Shown one piece after another: positions 1 to 8,823 of a stretch of 64,000 bases of DNA (positions are counted from its first letter, which is position 1; every line of letters begins with the position of its first letter). The translations under genes and the position numbers were made by a program. Source of the DNA: Actinoplanes ianthinogenes (GTDB lineage: Bacteria > Actinomycetota > Actinomycetes > Mycobacteriales > Micromonosporaceae); contig NZ_AP023356.1 of assembly GCF_018324205.1 (NCBI RefSeq), positions 9,616,501 through 9,680,500 of the forward strand. Reading direction: 5' to 3'. The notes beneath the pieces are model-generated. The model searched no databases. It was not told where the DNA came from and saw nothing but the letters and a program-made list of their open reading frames with translations.

Positions 1-1
1 C

Positions 2-460
2 GGGCACGCGCCGTCGTTGCGCGCCCGGCTCGCCGCGATGAGCCTGCCCCAGCTGCGCGACACCGCCGACCACTACGCGGCGATCGCCGGCGCCGCGGCA
101 CGCCTGGCCGCCCAGCGCGCCGACACGGACGACGTGCGGCGCATCCGGGAGGAGCTCGACGCCCGGGGCCGTCCGCTGCACCGGGTCGAGCGGGCCTTCC
201 ACCTGGAGGTCGCCGCGGTCGCCCAGTCCGCCCGGCTGGCACACGAGGAAGTGGCGTTCGCGGCCGAGCTGGGGACCCTGCTCTGGTCACCGATCGTCCC
301 GGCGGACGGCGACGCGTTCGATCCGCATGCCGACCACACGCGGATCGTGGACGCCATCGCCGCGGGCGACGACGACCGGGCACGCCGGCTCACCGAGGAC
401 CACGTCGCGAGGGCCGTCGAACGTCTGGTAAACCTGCATCTGACGTTGGTCGACCCGTGA
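2..460 (+). CDS. GntR-family regulator, C-terminal FCD part (5' truncated)
   Basis: Only the last 152 residues are inside the window and the frame is open to the left edge, so the start and the winged-helix DNA-binding domain lie upstream. The visible part is all-helical with the spacing of an FCD effector domain: an Arg/Glu-rich helix, a conserved FH (FHLEVAAVA) and a terminal DHTRIVDAIAAGD..A helix followed by DHV. FCD domains bind small carboxylates, often with a metal held by Asp/His residues. The next gene follows after 31 bp on the same strand and may be co-transcribed. The family call is fairly safe; the ligand is unknown. Confidence 0.72.
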   Translation, partial: GHAPSLRARLAAMSLPQLRDTADHYAAIAGAAARLAAQRADTDDVRRIREELDARGRPLHRVERAFHLEVAAVAQSARLAHEEVAFAAELGTLLWSPIVPADGDAFDPHADHTRIVDAIAAGDDDRARRLTEDHVARAVERLVNLHLTLVDP

Positions 461-491
461 CCGCCCCGTCGCACTAGCAAGGTGGGTCCTC

Positions 492-1208
492 GTGGGACAG
501 ACGACTCTGGCCGGCCACGTCACGGCGCTCGCGGAGCAGGTCTTCGCGACCGCCGACGCGCTGCGCCGCGACGCCGAGGAGATCTTCGCGGCCGTGGACC
601 ACCCGATCATCTCGGCCGATCTGACCCCGCTGCGCCCGCGGGTGATCGCCGCACTCGGCGGCCTGATCACCGGCGCCGGCGTGATCACCGTGCCGCTCAC
701 CGACGACCTGCCCGGCCTGGAGTGGTGGATGGGCACCGGCCCGGAGCAGCGTTCCCGCCTGGTGCTCGACGTCGACCCGGACAGCGACACCTTCGTCGAC
801 CTGGCCCGCCTCCCGTGGTTCGCGGTCCCGCGCGAGACCGGCCGGCGCCACGTCACCGGCCCCTACGTCGACTATGTCTGCGCCGAGGAGTACACCCTCA
901 CCTTCACCGTCCCGGTCCGCGCGGGCGGCGAGGTCACCGGGATAGCCGGCGCGGACGTCACGGTCGGCGACCTGGAGCGCACCCTGCGGCCCGCGATGCG
1001 CGCCGCCCACGCCACGGTCGCCCTGGTCAACACGCAGGGCCGGATCATCGCGGGCAGCACCGCTCGGCACGTCACCGGTTCCTTGATCCGCGACCCGCAG
1101 ATCCGCGCCGCCCTCGGCGTCCGCACCGCCCAGGCCCTGCCCGGCGGCGTCCGCGTCGACCCCTGTCCCGCCCTGCCCCTCGCGGTCATCACCTGGGACC
1201 GCGCCTGA
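492..1208 (+). CDS. Cache-like sensor domain protein without output domain
   Basis: 238 residues, GTG start. After an N-terminal helix the sequence reads like a single Cache/PDC sensor: GLEWWMGTG, a DxDPDS stretch, LPWFAVPRETGRRHVTGPYVDY and FTVPVRAGGEVTGIAGADVTV, the typical beta-strand pattern ending in a GIAGADV strand. There is no transmembrane segment, kinase or methyl-accepting domain, so the sensor appears stand-alone and cytoplasmic. Lying just behind the FCD regulator, it could bind the same class of small ligand. Proteins of this kind are usually left as hypothetical Cache proteins; the role here is inference. Confidence 0.6.
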   Translation: MGQTTLAGHVTALAEQVFATADALRRDAEEIFAAVDHPIISADLTPLRPRVIAALGGLITGAGVITVPLTDDLPGLEWWMGTGPEQRSRLVLDVDPDSDTFVDLARLPWFAVPRETGRRHVTGPYVDYVCAEEYTLTFTVPVRAGGEVTGIAGADVTVGDLERTLRPAMRAAHATVALVNTQGRIIAGSTARHVTGSLIRDPQIRAALGVRTAQALPGGVRVDPCPALPLAVITWDRA

Positions 1209-1224
1209 GGCTGCCCGCGGGACC

Positions 1225-1782
1225 TCAGCCGCGCCGCGCGATCAGCAGCGACGAGGTCCACAGCGCGATCGCCGCCGGAAGCCCGACCACCACCCGCACC
1301 AGAGCGTCGTCCGATGCGGCGGCATACACGACCGCTCCCACCACGGCCACGGCGATCAGCAGCGCCCCGGTCGCCAGGTAGGTGCGGACGTCGAAAACCC
1401 GGGCGAGCGGCAGGAAGTGCAACCCCACGACGAGGCAGACGGCGGCCGGGATGAGACCCGGGTGTCCCGCGCGGACCAGACCGAACACCGCGATCAGGAT
1501 GAGCACCGCCTGGCCGACATTGACCAGGGTGAAGACCTGTCGCGAGTGCTCCGCGACCCGGCGCGTGGTGCCGCGTGCCACCGACTCGGCGGCCCATCGC
1601 AGCGCGACGACCAGCACCGCGATCGCCGTCGCCACGGCCGGCACCGCCAGTCCGATCGCGGCTGCCGCGGGGGAGACGCCAGTGGCCGCGAGAATGGCCC
1701 AGAAGAGACCGAAGCCGGTCATCACGAACACGCCCTGGGTGATCCCGTTGCGGCGATTGACGGTGTGTGATTCGGCGGACAT
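1225..1782 (-). CDS. Integral membrane protein, unknown function
   Basis: 185 residues with five to six hydrophobic segments (about 18-38, 42-62, 85-103, 108-125, 138-158, 162-180) joined by short Arg-containing loops and no recognisable catalytic motif. It starts with ATG after which MSAESHTVNRRNG is soluble. Its 3' end is 17 bp from the convergent Cache gene. I do not recognise the family. Confidence 0.6.
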   Translation of the reverse strand: MSAESHTVNRRNGITQGVFVMTGFGLFWAILAATGVSPAAAAIGLAVPAVATAIAVLVVALRWAAESVARGTTRRVAEHSRQVFTLVNVGQAVLILIAVFGLVRAGHPGLIPAAVCLVVGLHFLPLARVFDVRTYLATGALLIAVAVVGAVVYAAASDDALVRVVVGLPAAIALWTSSLLIARRG

Positions 1783-2070
1783 CCGGGCACTTTATCGCGG
1801 CCCCGAAACACGGTTCCGGGAGCGAATCACGCGACGCCGAGTAACCGCCCCGCCACCATGTGACGGCTATCTCCCCCACCGTCGGCTATCCGGCACCCCG
1901 GAGAGCCATTCCGGCCTACCGGGTGCGATCAAGATCTGTCAAGATGACTGCCTTAACGCAGACATTTAAAAATTTGATCGACTCGACAGGCAACTTCTCG
2001 GGCTTCAGCCGCGTCTTATGGTGTGCGGCGACCGATGGCGCCGGACGGGACCCCCTCGATTGTGAGAGCC

Positions 2071-3315
2071 ATGATTCAGCGACGTAAGGTCATCATCGGC
2101 ACACTGGGTGTGGCCGCAGCTGCTACCGCCGCTGGCTGTTCCTCCCACAGCAACAAGGCGAGCGCCGGTGACAACGGCACGACCAACTGGGTCGAGCCGG
2201 TCGCCGAGTCGGCCACCGAGCCGTCGGCCGCGCCGGTCACGCTGACCGTGACGCCGGCCCACGGGACCAAAGAGGTCTCCCCGGTCAATCCGATCACCGT
2301 GGCCGCTTCGAACGGCACGCTCCAGTCGGTCACCGTCACCACCGGCAAGACCAAGGTCGAGGGCGCCATGCAGTCCGACGGCAGCTGGCAGTCGACCGAG
2401 GAGCTCGACTACAGCAAGACCTACAAGGTGGTCGCGACCACCAGCGACAGCACCGGCACGTCCGCCGCGCACACCTCGACGTTCAGCACCATCAAGCCGG
2501 ACAACCTGGTCAAGGTGACGTTCCAGGCGAATGCCATGACGTCCCTCAAGACCGGCGGGACCTACGGCGCCGGTCAGCCCGTGATCATCGCGTTCAGCCG
2601 CTCGGTCAACAAGAAGGCGGCCGAGAAGGCCATCGAGATCACCACGTCGCCGTCCGTCGAGGGCAAGTTCTACTGGGCGAGCGACCAGACCGTGCACTGG
2701 CGCCCCGCGAAGTACTGGGCCAAGGGCACCACCATCAAGGTGAAGGTCAACGGCTTCGGCACGAAGCTGGGCAAGGGTGTCTACGGGGCGAAGAACTCGT
2801 CCACCCACTTCACCATCGGCCGCCAGCTGATCGCGCTCGCCGACACCCGCACCCACATGACGAAGGTGTACATCGACGGCAAGCTGGTCCGCACCATGAA
2901 GAGCAGCTTCGGCAAGGGTGGCGGCACCACCGGCGCGCAGGGGCAGAAGGTGAGCTTCTGGACCGCCGGCGGCCCGCACGTCGTGCTGTCCAAGGAGCGC
3001 AAGCACAGCATGAGCTCGGCCAGCTACGGCGTCACCGACCCGAACGACCCGAATTACTACGACTCCCCCGACATCGAGTACTGCACCCGGATCAGCTACT
3101 CGGGCGAGTTCCTGCATGCCGCCCCGTGGAACGGTCAGCTCGGCCAGGCGAACCGGTCGCACGGCTGTGTGAACCTGAGCACCAAGGACGCGCTGTGGGT
3201 GTACAACACCTTCATCCTCGGCGACATCGTCGACGTCAAGCACAGCCCGCGTGATCTGGAGATCTGGAACGGTCTCGGCGACTGGACGGTGCCCTTCGAC
3301 AAGTACGGCGCCTGA
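2071..3315 (+). CDS. L,D-transpeptidase lipoprotein (YkuD domain with Ig-like domains)
   Basis: 414 residues from ATG 2071, chosen because it opens a clean lipoprotein signal (MIQRRK, hydrophobic stretch, lipobox TAAGC with the acylated Cys about residue 23) and follows a GAGAG ribosome site; a frame-open extension to 2023 would spoil the signal. Two Ig-like domains (about 65-260) precede a YkuD catalytic domain whose active site is SHGCVNLS near residue 370. Such enzymes make 3-3 crosslinks in peptidoglycan outside the membrane. Domain order matches actinobacterial LdtMt2/LppS-type enzymes. No operon partner. Confidence 0.92.
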   Translation: MIQRRKVIIGTLGVAAAATAAGCSSHSNKASAGDNGTTNWVEPVAESATEPSAAPVTLTVTPAHGTKEVSPVNPITVAASNGTLQSVTVTTGKTKVEGAMQSDGSWQSTEELDYSKTYKVVATTSDSTGTSAAHTSTFSTIKPDNLVKVTFQANAMTSLKTGGTYGAGQPVIIAFSRSVNKKAAEKAIEITTSPSVEGKFYWASDQTVHWRPAKYWAKGTTIKVKVNGFGTKLGKGVYGAKNSSTHFTIGRQLIALADTRTHMTKVYIDGKLVRTMKSSFGKGGGTTGAQGQKVSFWTAGGPHVVLSKERKHSMSSASYGVTDPNDPNYYDSPDIEYCTRISYSGEFLHAAPWNGQLGQANRSHGCVNLSTKDALWVYNTFILGDIVDVKHSPRDLEIWNGLGDWTVPFDKYGA

Positions 3316-3392
3316 TCCTCGCTCCGGCGTGACGTTACAGTTGCTCCGAAAGATCCGCAGGTAGCGGATCTGCGGGGCGATGAGGACGGAAC

Positions 3393-4976
3393 GTGAGTCA
3401 GAGTGTGCTGGCGTCAGCGGCGGGTGTGGCAGCGCAGGCGGGCAGGCGACGAACGTTCGCGGTGATCTCGCACCCGGACGCCGGCAAGTCGACGATGACC
3501 GAGGCGCTCGCGCTGCACGCCCGGGTGATCGGGCAGGCCGGGGCGGTGCACGGCAAGGGTGACCGCAAGGGCGTCGTCTCCGACTGGATGGCGATGGAGC
3601 AGCAGCGCGGCATCTCGGTGACGTCGGCCGCGCTCCAGTTCTCCTACGGCGACGCGGTGATCAACCTGCTGGACACCCCGGGTCACGCGGACTTCTCCGA
3701 GGACACCTACCGCGTGCTGACCGCGGTGGACAGCGCGGTGATGCTGCTCGACGCCGCCAAGGGCCTGGAGCCGCAGACGCTGAAGCTGTTCGAGGTGTGC
3801 CGGCAGCGCAGCATCCCGGTGCTGACGTTCATCAACAAGTGGGACCGGCCCGGCCTGGACCCGCTCGCGCTGATGGACGAGATCGAGCAGCGGATCGGCC
3901 TGCGCCCGACGCCGCTGACCTGGCCGGTCGGCCCGGCCGGGCAGTTCCACGGGGTGATCGACCGGCGGACCGGCACGTTCATCCGGATGCAGCGCTCCCC
4001 CGGCGGCGCCGACCTGGCGATCGAGCAGGAGATGTCCGCCGACGAGGCGAAAACCCTTTTCGGTACGGACTGGGACACCGCCGTGGAGGAGCTGGACCTG
4101 CTGGAACTGACCGGCGCGGACCACGACCAGGAGGGCTTCCTCGCGGCGACCACCACGCCGGTGCTGTTCGGGGCGGCGGTGGCGAATCTGGGCGTACGTC
4201 AGCTTCTTGATGTTCTCCTGGAAATGGCGCCACCGCCGGCTGCCCGGCCCACCACGTCCGGCACCGAGCAGCCGGTCGAGGCGAACTTCTCCGGCTTCGT
4301 CTTCAAGATCCAGGCGAACATGAACCGGGCGCACCGTGACCAGGTGGCCTTCGTCCGGATCAACTCCGGCAAGTTCGAGCGCGGCATGATCGTCACGCAC
4401 GGCGGCAGTGGCCGGCCGTTCACCACGAAGTACGCCCAGCAGATGTTCGGGCAGGACCGCGACACGATCGACGAGGCGTACCCGGGTGACGTGGTCGGCC
4501 TGGTCAACGCGACCGCCCTGGCCATCGGCGACACCCTGTACGTCGGCAAGCCGGTGCAGTACCCGCAGCTGCCGTCGTTCCCGCCGGAGCACTTCGCCGT
4601 GGTGCGCACCACCGACACGTCGGCGTTCAAGCGCTTCCGGCGCGGCATCGAGCAGCTCGACGCCGAGGGTGTGGTGCAGGTGTTGCGCTCCGACCAGCGT
4701 GGTGACCAGTCGCCGGTGCTGGCGGCGGTCGGTCCGATGCAGTTCGAGGTCGCCACGTTCCGGCTGGAGAGCGAGTTCGGCGTCAAGGTGCAGGTCGACC
4801 ACCTGCCCTACGAGACGACGGCGAAGACCGACGCGGACGGCCGGGAGATCCTGCGCGGCGAGGCGGGCGTCGAGGTGATGACCCGGGTCCGCGACGACGC
4901 GCTGCTGGCCCTGTTCACCAACAAGTGGCGGATGCGCTCGGTCGCCGGCCGCCACCCGGACCTCAAACTCGACTGA
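3393..4976 (+). CDS. prfC: Peptide chain release factor 3
   Basis: 527 residues, the usual RF3 length. GTP-binding motifs are complete: HPDAGKST (G1), a switch region with QQRGIS, DTPGHADF (G3) and NKWDRPG (G4), followed by RF3-type domains II and III ending in NKWRMRSVAGRHPDL. RF3 is the GTPase that recycles RF1/RF2 from the ribosome after termination. GTG start. A patch near 4050-4067 uses AAA and CTT codons that are rare in this genome and contains CTTTTCGGTACG, the core of a motif found dispersed in the window. A strong hairpin follows the gene. Confidence 0.97.
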   Translation: MSQSVLASAAGVAAQAGRRRTFAVISHPDAGKSTMTEALALHARVIGQAGAVHGKGDRKGVVSDWMAMEQQRGISVTSAALQFSYGDAVINLLDTPGHADFSEDTYRVLTAVDSAVMLLDAAKGLEPQTLKLFEVCRQRSIPVLTFINKWDRPGLDPLALMDEIEQRIGLRPTPLTWPVGPAGQFHGVIDRRTGTFIRMQRSPGGADLAIEQEMSADEAKTLFGTDWDTAVEELDLLELTGADHDQEGFLAATTTPVLFGAAVANLGVRQLLDVLLEMAPPPAARPTTSGTEQPVEANFSGFVFKIQANMNRAHRDQVAFVRINSGKFERGMIVTHGGSGRPFTTKYAQQMFGQDRDTIDEAYPGDVVGLVNATALAIGDTLYVGKPVQYPQLPSFPPEHFAVVRTTDTSAFKRFRRGIEQLDAEGVVQVLRSDQRGDQSPVLAAVGPMQFEVATFRLESEFGVKVQVDHLPYETTAKTDADGREILRGEAGVEVMTRVRDDALLALFTNKWRMRSVAGRHPDLKLD

Positions 4977-4984
4977 CGGGTTCC

Positions 4985-5020
4985 GTCCGCACCGGCCCTC
5001 CAGCAAGGGCCGGTGCGGAC
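4985..5020 (+). terminator. Hairpin terminator after prfC
   Basis: Perfect 15-bp inverted repeat GTCCGCACCGGCCCT / AGGGCCGGTGCGGAC with a 6-nt loop, 8 bp after the prfC stop. There is no U-tract, as is common in high-GC actinomycetes. It separates prfC from the PadR operon. Confidence 0.8.
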
Positions 5021-5046
5021 GTCTCGACAGCGCCTATATACCGAGT

Positions 5047-5060
5047 ATGCTACTGAGCAT
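5047..5060. promoter_or_regulatory. Probable PadR operator over the -10 of the ABC operon
   Basis: ATGCT-ACTG-AGCAT inverted repeat lying 22 bp before the GTG start of the PadR gene. It overlaps a TATGCT hexamer (5046-5051) that could be the -10 box. The position suits autorepression, as known for PadR-family repressors of ABC transporters; the site itself is inferred. Confidence 0.5.
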
Positions 5061-5081
5061 CCGACCGAGGACGGTGGCGAC

Positions 5082-5663
5082 GTGAGCATTCGGCACGCAC
5101 TGTTGGCGCTGCTCAGCGAGGGGCCGAAATACGGGCTTCAGCTGCGCGAGGAGTTCGAGGCCCGGACCGGGGAGGTGTGGCCGCTCAACGTCGGCCAGGT
5201 CTATCAGACCTTGCAGCGGCTGGAGCGGGACGGCCTCGTCCAGTCCGACGACGACGCGGAGCCCGGGCCGCAGAAGGGTTTCCGGATCACCGACGGCGGT
5301 GCCGCGGAGCTGGCCGGGTGGCTGCGCACGCCGCCCGACCTGGGCGCGCCGCCGCGGGACGAGCTGGTGATCAAGGTGTTGATCGCGGTCCGGCTGCCCG
5401 GGGTGGACGTGCACGAGGTGATCCAGGCGCACCGGCGTCACGTCGTCGAGCTGATGCAGCAGTGGACCCGGCTCAAGGAGGAGGACGCCGAGCACGACCT
5501 GCCGCTGGCCCTCGCCGTCGACGCCGAGCTGTTCCGGCTGGACTCGGTCGTACGGTGGCTGGACACCGCGGACGGCCGCATCAAGCGAGCGGCCCTCGCG
5601 CCACCGCCTCCCTCGGCGCCGGCGGCGCCGCAGTTGCGGCGCCGGGCAGGGGTCCGGCGATGA
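5082..5663 (+). CDS. PadR-family transcriptional regulator
   Basis: 193 residues. GTG 5082 is preferred (GAGGA ribosome site about 10 nt upstream) over a frame-open start at 5013, because SIRHALLALLSEGPKYGLQLREEFE is the usual start of the PadR winged helix. The motif GQVYQTLQRLERDGLV is the recognition/wing part, followed by a C-terminal helical dimerisation domain with a VHEVIQAHRRHV helix. Its stop overlaps the ABC ATPase start (ATGA), so it very likely controls that transporter, probably as a repressor released by a drug or lipid. Confidence 0.92.
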   Translation: MSIRHALLALLSEGPKYGLQLREEFEARTGEVWPLNVGQVYQTLQRLERDGLVQSDDDAEPGPQKGFRITDGGAAELAGWLRTPPDLGAPPRDELVIKVLIAVRLPGVDVHEVIQAHRRHVVELMQQWTRLKEEDAEHDLPLALAVDAELFRLDSVVRWLDTADGRIKRAALAPPPPSAPAAPQLRRRAGVRR

Positions 5664-6385
5664 GCGGCGTGCTGGAGCTGCGGCAGGTGTCGAAGACCTA
5701 CCGCGACGGCGACGACGAGGTGCACGCGCTGCGCGAGGTCGACCTGAGCGTCGCGGCCGGCACCATGGTCGCGGTGATGGGACCCAGCGGGTCGGGCAAG
5801 AGCACGCTGCTGACCATCGCGGGCGCCCTCGAGTCCCCGACGTCGGGTGAGGTGTCGGTCGGCGGGCTGGCCTTCTCCGGACTGTCCCGCGACGACCGGA
5901 GCCGCCTGCGGCGGCAGGCCATCGGGTACGTGTTCCAGGACTTCAACCTGCTGCCGGGCCTGACCGCCGCGGAGAACGTGGCACTGCCCCTGGAGCTCGA
6001 CGGCCGGCCGGCCCGCAAGGCCCGCACCGCCGGCCTGGACGCCTTGCGGGAGCTGGGGCTCGGCGACCGGGCCGCCCGCTTCCCCGATCAGCTGTCCGGT
6101 GGTGAGCGGCAGCGGGTCGCGATCGCCCGGGCGGTGGTCGGCGACCGGCGGCTGCTGCTGGCCGACGAGCCGACCGGCGCGCTCGACACCGCCACCGGCG
6201 AGGCGGTGATGCGGCTGCTGCTGACCGCCTGCCGGCGCGGCTTGGCGGTCGTGGTGGTCACCCACGACGCACAGCTCGCCTCCTGGGCGGACCGGGTGGT
6301 GTTCATCCGCGACGGCCGGATCGTCGACGGGACCGGAGCGCGGCCGGGACCGGACGTGCTGCTCAGCGAGGAGGCGGCGGGATGA
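5660..6385 (+). CDS. ABC transporter ATP-binding protein (MacB/LolD type)
   Basis: 241 residues starting with ATG in the ATGA overlap with the PadR gene. Motifs: Walker A GPSGSGKST, Q-loop FQDFNLLPGLTAAENV, signature LSGGERQRVAIARA, Walker B LLLADEPTGALD and H-loop VVTHD. This is the typical MacB/LolD subfamily that works with FtsX-type permeases. The next gene again starts in an ATGA overlap, so the three genes form one translationally coupled unit. Confidence 0.95.
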   Translation: MSGVLELRQVSKTYRDGDDEVHALREVDLSVAAGTMVAVMGPSGSGKSTLLTIAGALESPTSGEVSVGGLAFSGLSRDDRSRLRRQAIGYVFQDFNLLPGLTAAENVALPLELDGRPARKARTAGLDALRELGLGDRAARFPDQLSGGERQRVAIARAVVGDRRLLLADEPTGALDTATGEAVMRLLLTACRRGLAVVVVTHDAQLASWADRVVFIRDGRIVDGTGARPGPDVLLSEEAAG

Positions 6386-8823
6386 GCACCGCGGTGCGGG
6401 ACCGGCCGCTGGTGCTCGACCGGAGCAGCGGCGGGCTGCCGGCCCGGCGGGCGGTGGTGCGCTGGGCGTGGCGGCTGTTCCGGCGCGAGTGGCGGCAGCA
6501 GTCGCTGATCCTGGCGCTGCTGCTGGTGGCGGTGGCGGCGACGACGGCCGGGCTGGGGCTGGCGAGCAATGCGTACGGCGGGCAGGCGTCGACCTTCGGC
6601 ACCGCCGACCGCCTGGTCTCGCTGAGCAGCAGCGGCGCTCAGCGGGCGGCCGACGTCGACCGGCTGCGCGGCACGTTCGGGGCCGCCGAGCTGATCGAGC
6701 ATCAGCAGGTTCCGGTGCCGGGCTCGGTGACTCCGATCGACCTGCGCGCCCAGGATCCGCACGGGCCGTTCGGCGCACCCACGCTGCGGCTGGACCGGGG
6801 GCGGTTTCCGCAGGGCGCGGGCGAGGTCGCGGTCACCGCGGACGTGGCACGGATCTTCGGGGTGCCGGTCGGCGGGACCTGGCAGGACCGGACCGTGGTC
6901 GGCCTGGTGGAGAACCCGCTCGATCTGCGGGAGCGGTTCGGTCTCGTGGCGCCCGGGCAACTGACCGGGACCACGACGGCGACGGTGCTGGTCCGCGTCG
7001 GTTCGGCCGACCCGGCGTTCCCGGACGGCGCCTCGGTGGACGTCCGCAGCGACGGGACGGACAACGGCAGCGTCGTGGTGCTGCTGCTCGGCACGATCGG
7101 GCTGTTCTTCGCCGGGCTGCTCGCGGTGGCCGGGTTCACCGTGCTCGCCCAGCGGCGGCTGCGCTCACTCGGCATGCTCGGCGCGGTCGGCGCCGCACGC
7201 GGCCACGTGCGCCTGGTGCTGCTGGCCGACGGGGCGGTGATCGGGACGGCCGGCGGGCTGGCCGGGGCCGCGGTCGGCGTGATCGCCTGGTTCCTGCTGA
7301 GCCCGCGGGCCGAGGCCCTGGTCGGGCACCGCTTCGACCGGTTCCACCTGCCGTGGCTCGCGGTGCTGGCCGTGGTGCTGCTGGCCATCGTCACCGCGGT
7401 CGCGGCCGCGTGGTGGCCGGCCCGCTCGGCGGCGCGGATCTCCGTGGTGGCCGCGCTGTCGGCGCGCCCGGCGCGGCCCCGGCCGGCACATCGGTTCGCC
7501 GCGGCGGGGACGGTCGTGCTGGCCGGCGGGCTCGGGGCGCTGGTGCTGGCGGAGCAGGTGAAACCGGCGTACATCGTCGGCGGGGTGGTCGCCACCGCGC
7601 TGGGCCTGCTGCTGCTCGCGCCGCTCGGGATCGCCGCGCTCGGCCGACTCGCCCGGTTTGCCCCGGTGGCGGCCCGGCTGGCGATGCGCGACCTGGCCCG
7701 TTACCGGGCCAGGTCGAGCGCGGCGCTCGCTGCGATCGGGCTGGCCGTGGGCATCGCGGCGGTGATCACGCTGAGCGCCGCGGTCTCGGTGGCCAGGGCC
7801 GCGGCGCCGACCGGTGGGAACCTGCCGGCCGACCAGGTGGTGATCTGGCTGTCCCCGGACGGGCGGGACGGGTCGGTGCCGGCGCCGGGCGCCCTGCCCA
7901 CGGCGCCGGTCGCCGCGATCGGCGCCGGCCTGCACGCCACCGGCACGCTGGCGCTCCAGCTGGCCGTGGACCCGGCCGCACCGCAGATGAGGGACGGCGG
8001 CGGACGGGAGCCGGCCCGGCTGGCGATCCCGCACCCGGTGGTGCGTGACGGGCGGACGGGTGTCGAATACCGCAGCGCCGAGGCGGTGCTGCTGTACGTG
8101 GCCACCCCGGAGCTGCTCCAGCGATACGGCATCGACCCGGCGAGCATCGAGTCCGACACCGACATCGTCAGCTCCCGCACCGACCTCGCCGGTTACCGCG
8201 TGGCCCTCGGCCGGCGCGACACCTGGCGGCCGAAGATCCAGCACGCCGCACTGCCGGCCTACCCGTCGCTGCCCACCACACTGATCACCGGCCACGCGGT
8301 GCGGGCGCTGCACCTCACCCCGGTCACGGCCGGCTGGCTGGTCCAGGCGCCGGGAGCGTTGAGCCAGGCGGACATCGACCGGGCGCGCCAGGCCGCCGGG
8401 GCCGCCGGGCTCACCGTCGAGTCCCGACCGACCGGTGCCGAGATCGCGCGGCTGGCGGACTATGCGACCGCGGCCGGGATCGCGGTGGCGCTCGGCGTGC
8501 TGGCCATGACGGTCGGGCTGATCCGCAGCGAGACGGCCCGGGACCTGCGGACGCTGACGGCGGCCGGTGCCCGGCGGCGGACCCGGCGGGCGCTGACGGG
8601 GGCGACCGCCGGGTCCCTGGCCCTGCTCGGGGCGGCGCTCGGGACGGCGGGCGCTTACCTGGCTCTGCTGGCCTGGCACCACAAGGATCCACATTGGCTG
8701 ACCCACGTGCCGGTGCCGCAGCTGGCCGCGATCCTGATCGGGCTGCCGGTGGCCGGTTACCTCGGCGCCTGGCTGCTCGCCGGGACGGAGCCGGACGCGC
8801 TGGCCCGCCAGCCACTGGACTGA
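6382..8823 (+). CDS. FtsX-type ABC transporter permease (duplicated)
   Basis: 813 residues. An N-terminal membrane anchor near residues 45-63 is followed by an extracytoplasmic domain, a first FtsX bundle (about 230-355, with LRSLGMLGAVGAARGHVRLV as the coupling helix), two further helices, a second MacB-like extracytoplasmic part and a last FtsX bundle (about 690-800, with RTLTAAGARRRTRRAL). This duplicated layout is common in actinobacterial PadR/ABC/FtsX units thought to export peptides, lipids or drugs rather than import. Its end overlaps the convergent IclR gene by 67 bp. Substrate unknown. Confidence 0.9.
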   Translation: MSTAVRDRPLVLDRSSGGLPARRAVVRWAWRLFRREWRQQSLILALLLVAVAATTAGLGLASNAYGGQASTFGTADRLVSLSSSGAQRAADVDRLRGTFGAAELIEHQQVPVPGSVTPIDLRAQDPHGPFGAPTLRLDRGRFPQGAGEVAVTADVARIFGVPVGGTWQDRTVVGLVENPLDLRERFGLVAPGQLTGTTTATVLVRVGSADPAFPDGASVDVRSDGTDNGSVVVLLLGTIGLFFAGLLAVAGFTVLAQRRLRSLGMLGAVGAARGHVRLVLLADGAVIGTAGGLAGAAVGVIAWFLLSPRAEALVGHRFDRFHLPWLAVLAVVLLAIVTAVAAAWWPARSAARISVVAALSARPARPRPAHRFAAAGTVVLAGGLGALVLAEQVKPAYIVGGVVATALGLLLLAPLGIAALGRLARFAPVAARLAMRDLARYRARSSAALAAIGLAVGIAAVITLSAAVSVARAAAPTGGNLPADQVVIWLSPDGRDGSVPAPGALPTAPVAAIGAGLHATGTLALQLAVDPAAPQMRDGGGREPARLAIPHPVVRDGRTGVEYRSAEAVLLYVATPELLQRYGIDPASIESDTDIVSSRTDLAGYRVALGRRDTWRPKIQHAALPAYPSLPTTLITGHAVRALHLTPVTAGWLVQAPGALSQADIDRARQAAGAAGLTVESRPTGAEIARLADYATAAGIAVALGVLAMTVGLIRSETARDLRTLTAAGARRRTRRALTGATAGSLALLGAALGTAGAYLALLAWHHKDPHWLTHVPVPQLAAILIGLPVAGYLGAWLLAGTEPDALARQPLD

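Noticed and set aside
3414..5006. 530-codon open frame antisense to prfC
   Set aside because: Third-position GC makes the opposite strand stay open; the product has no domain and prfC is certain.
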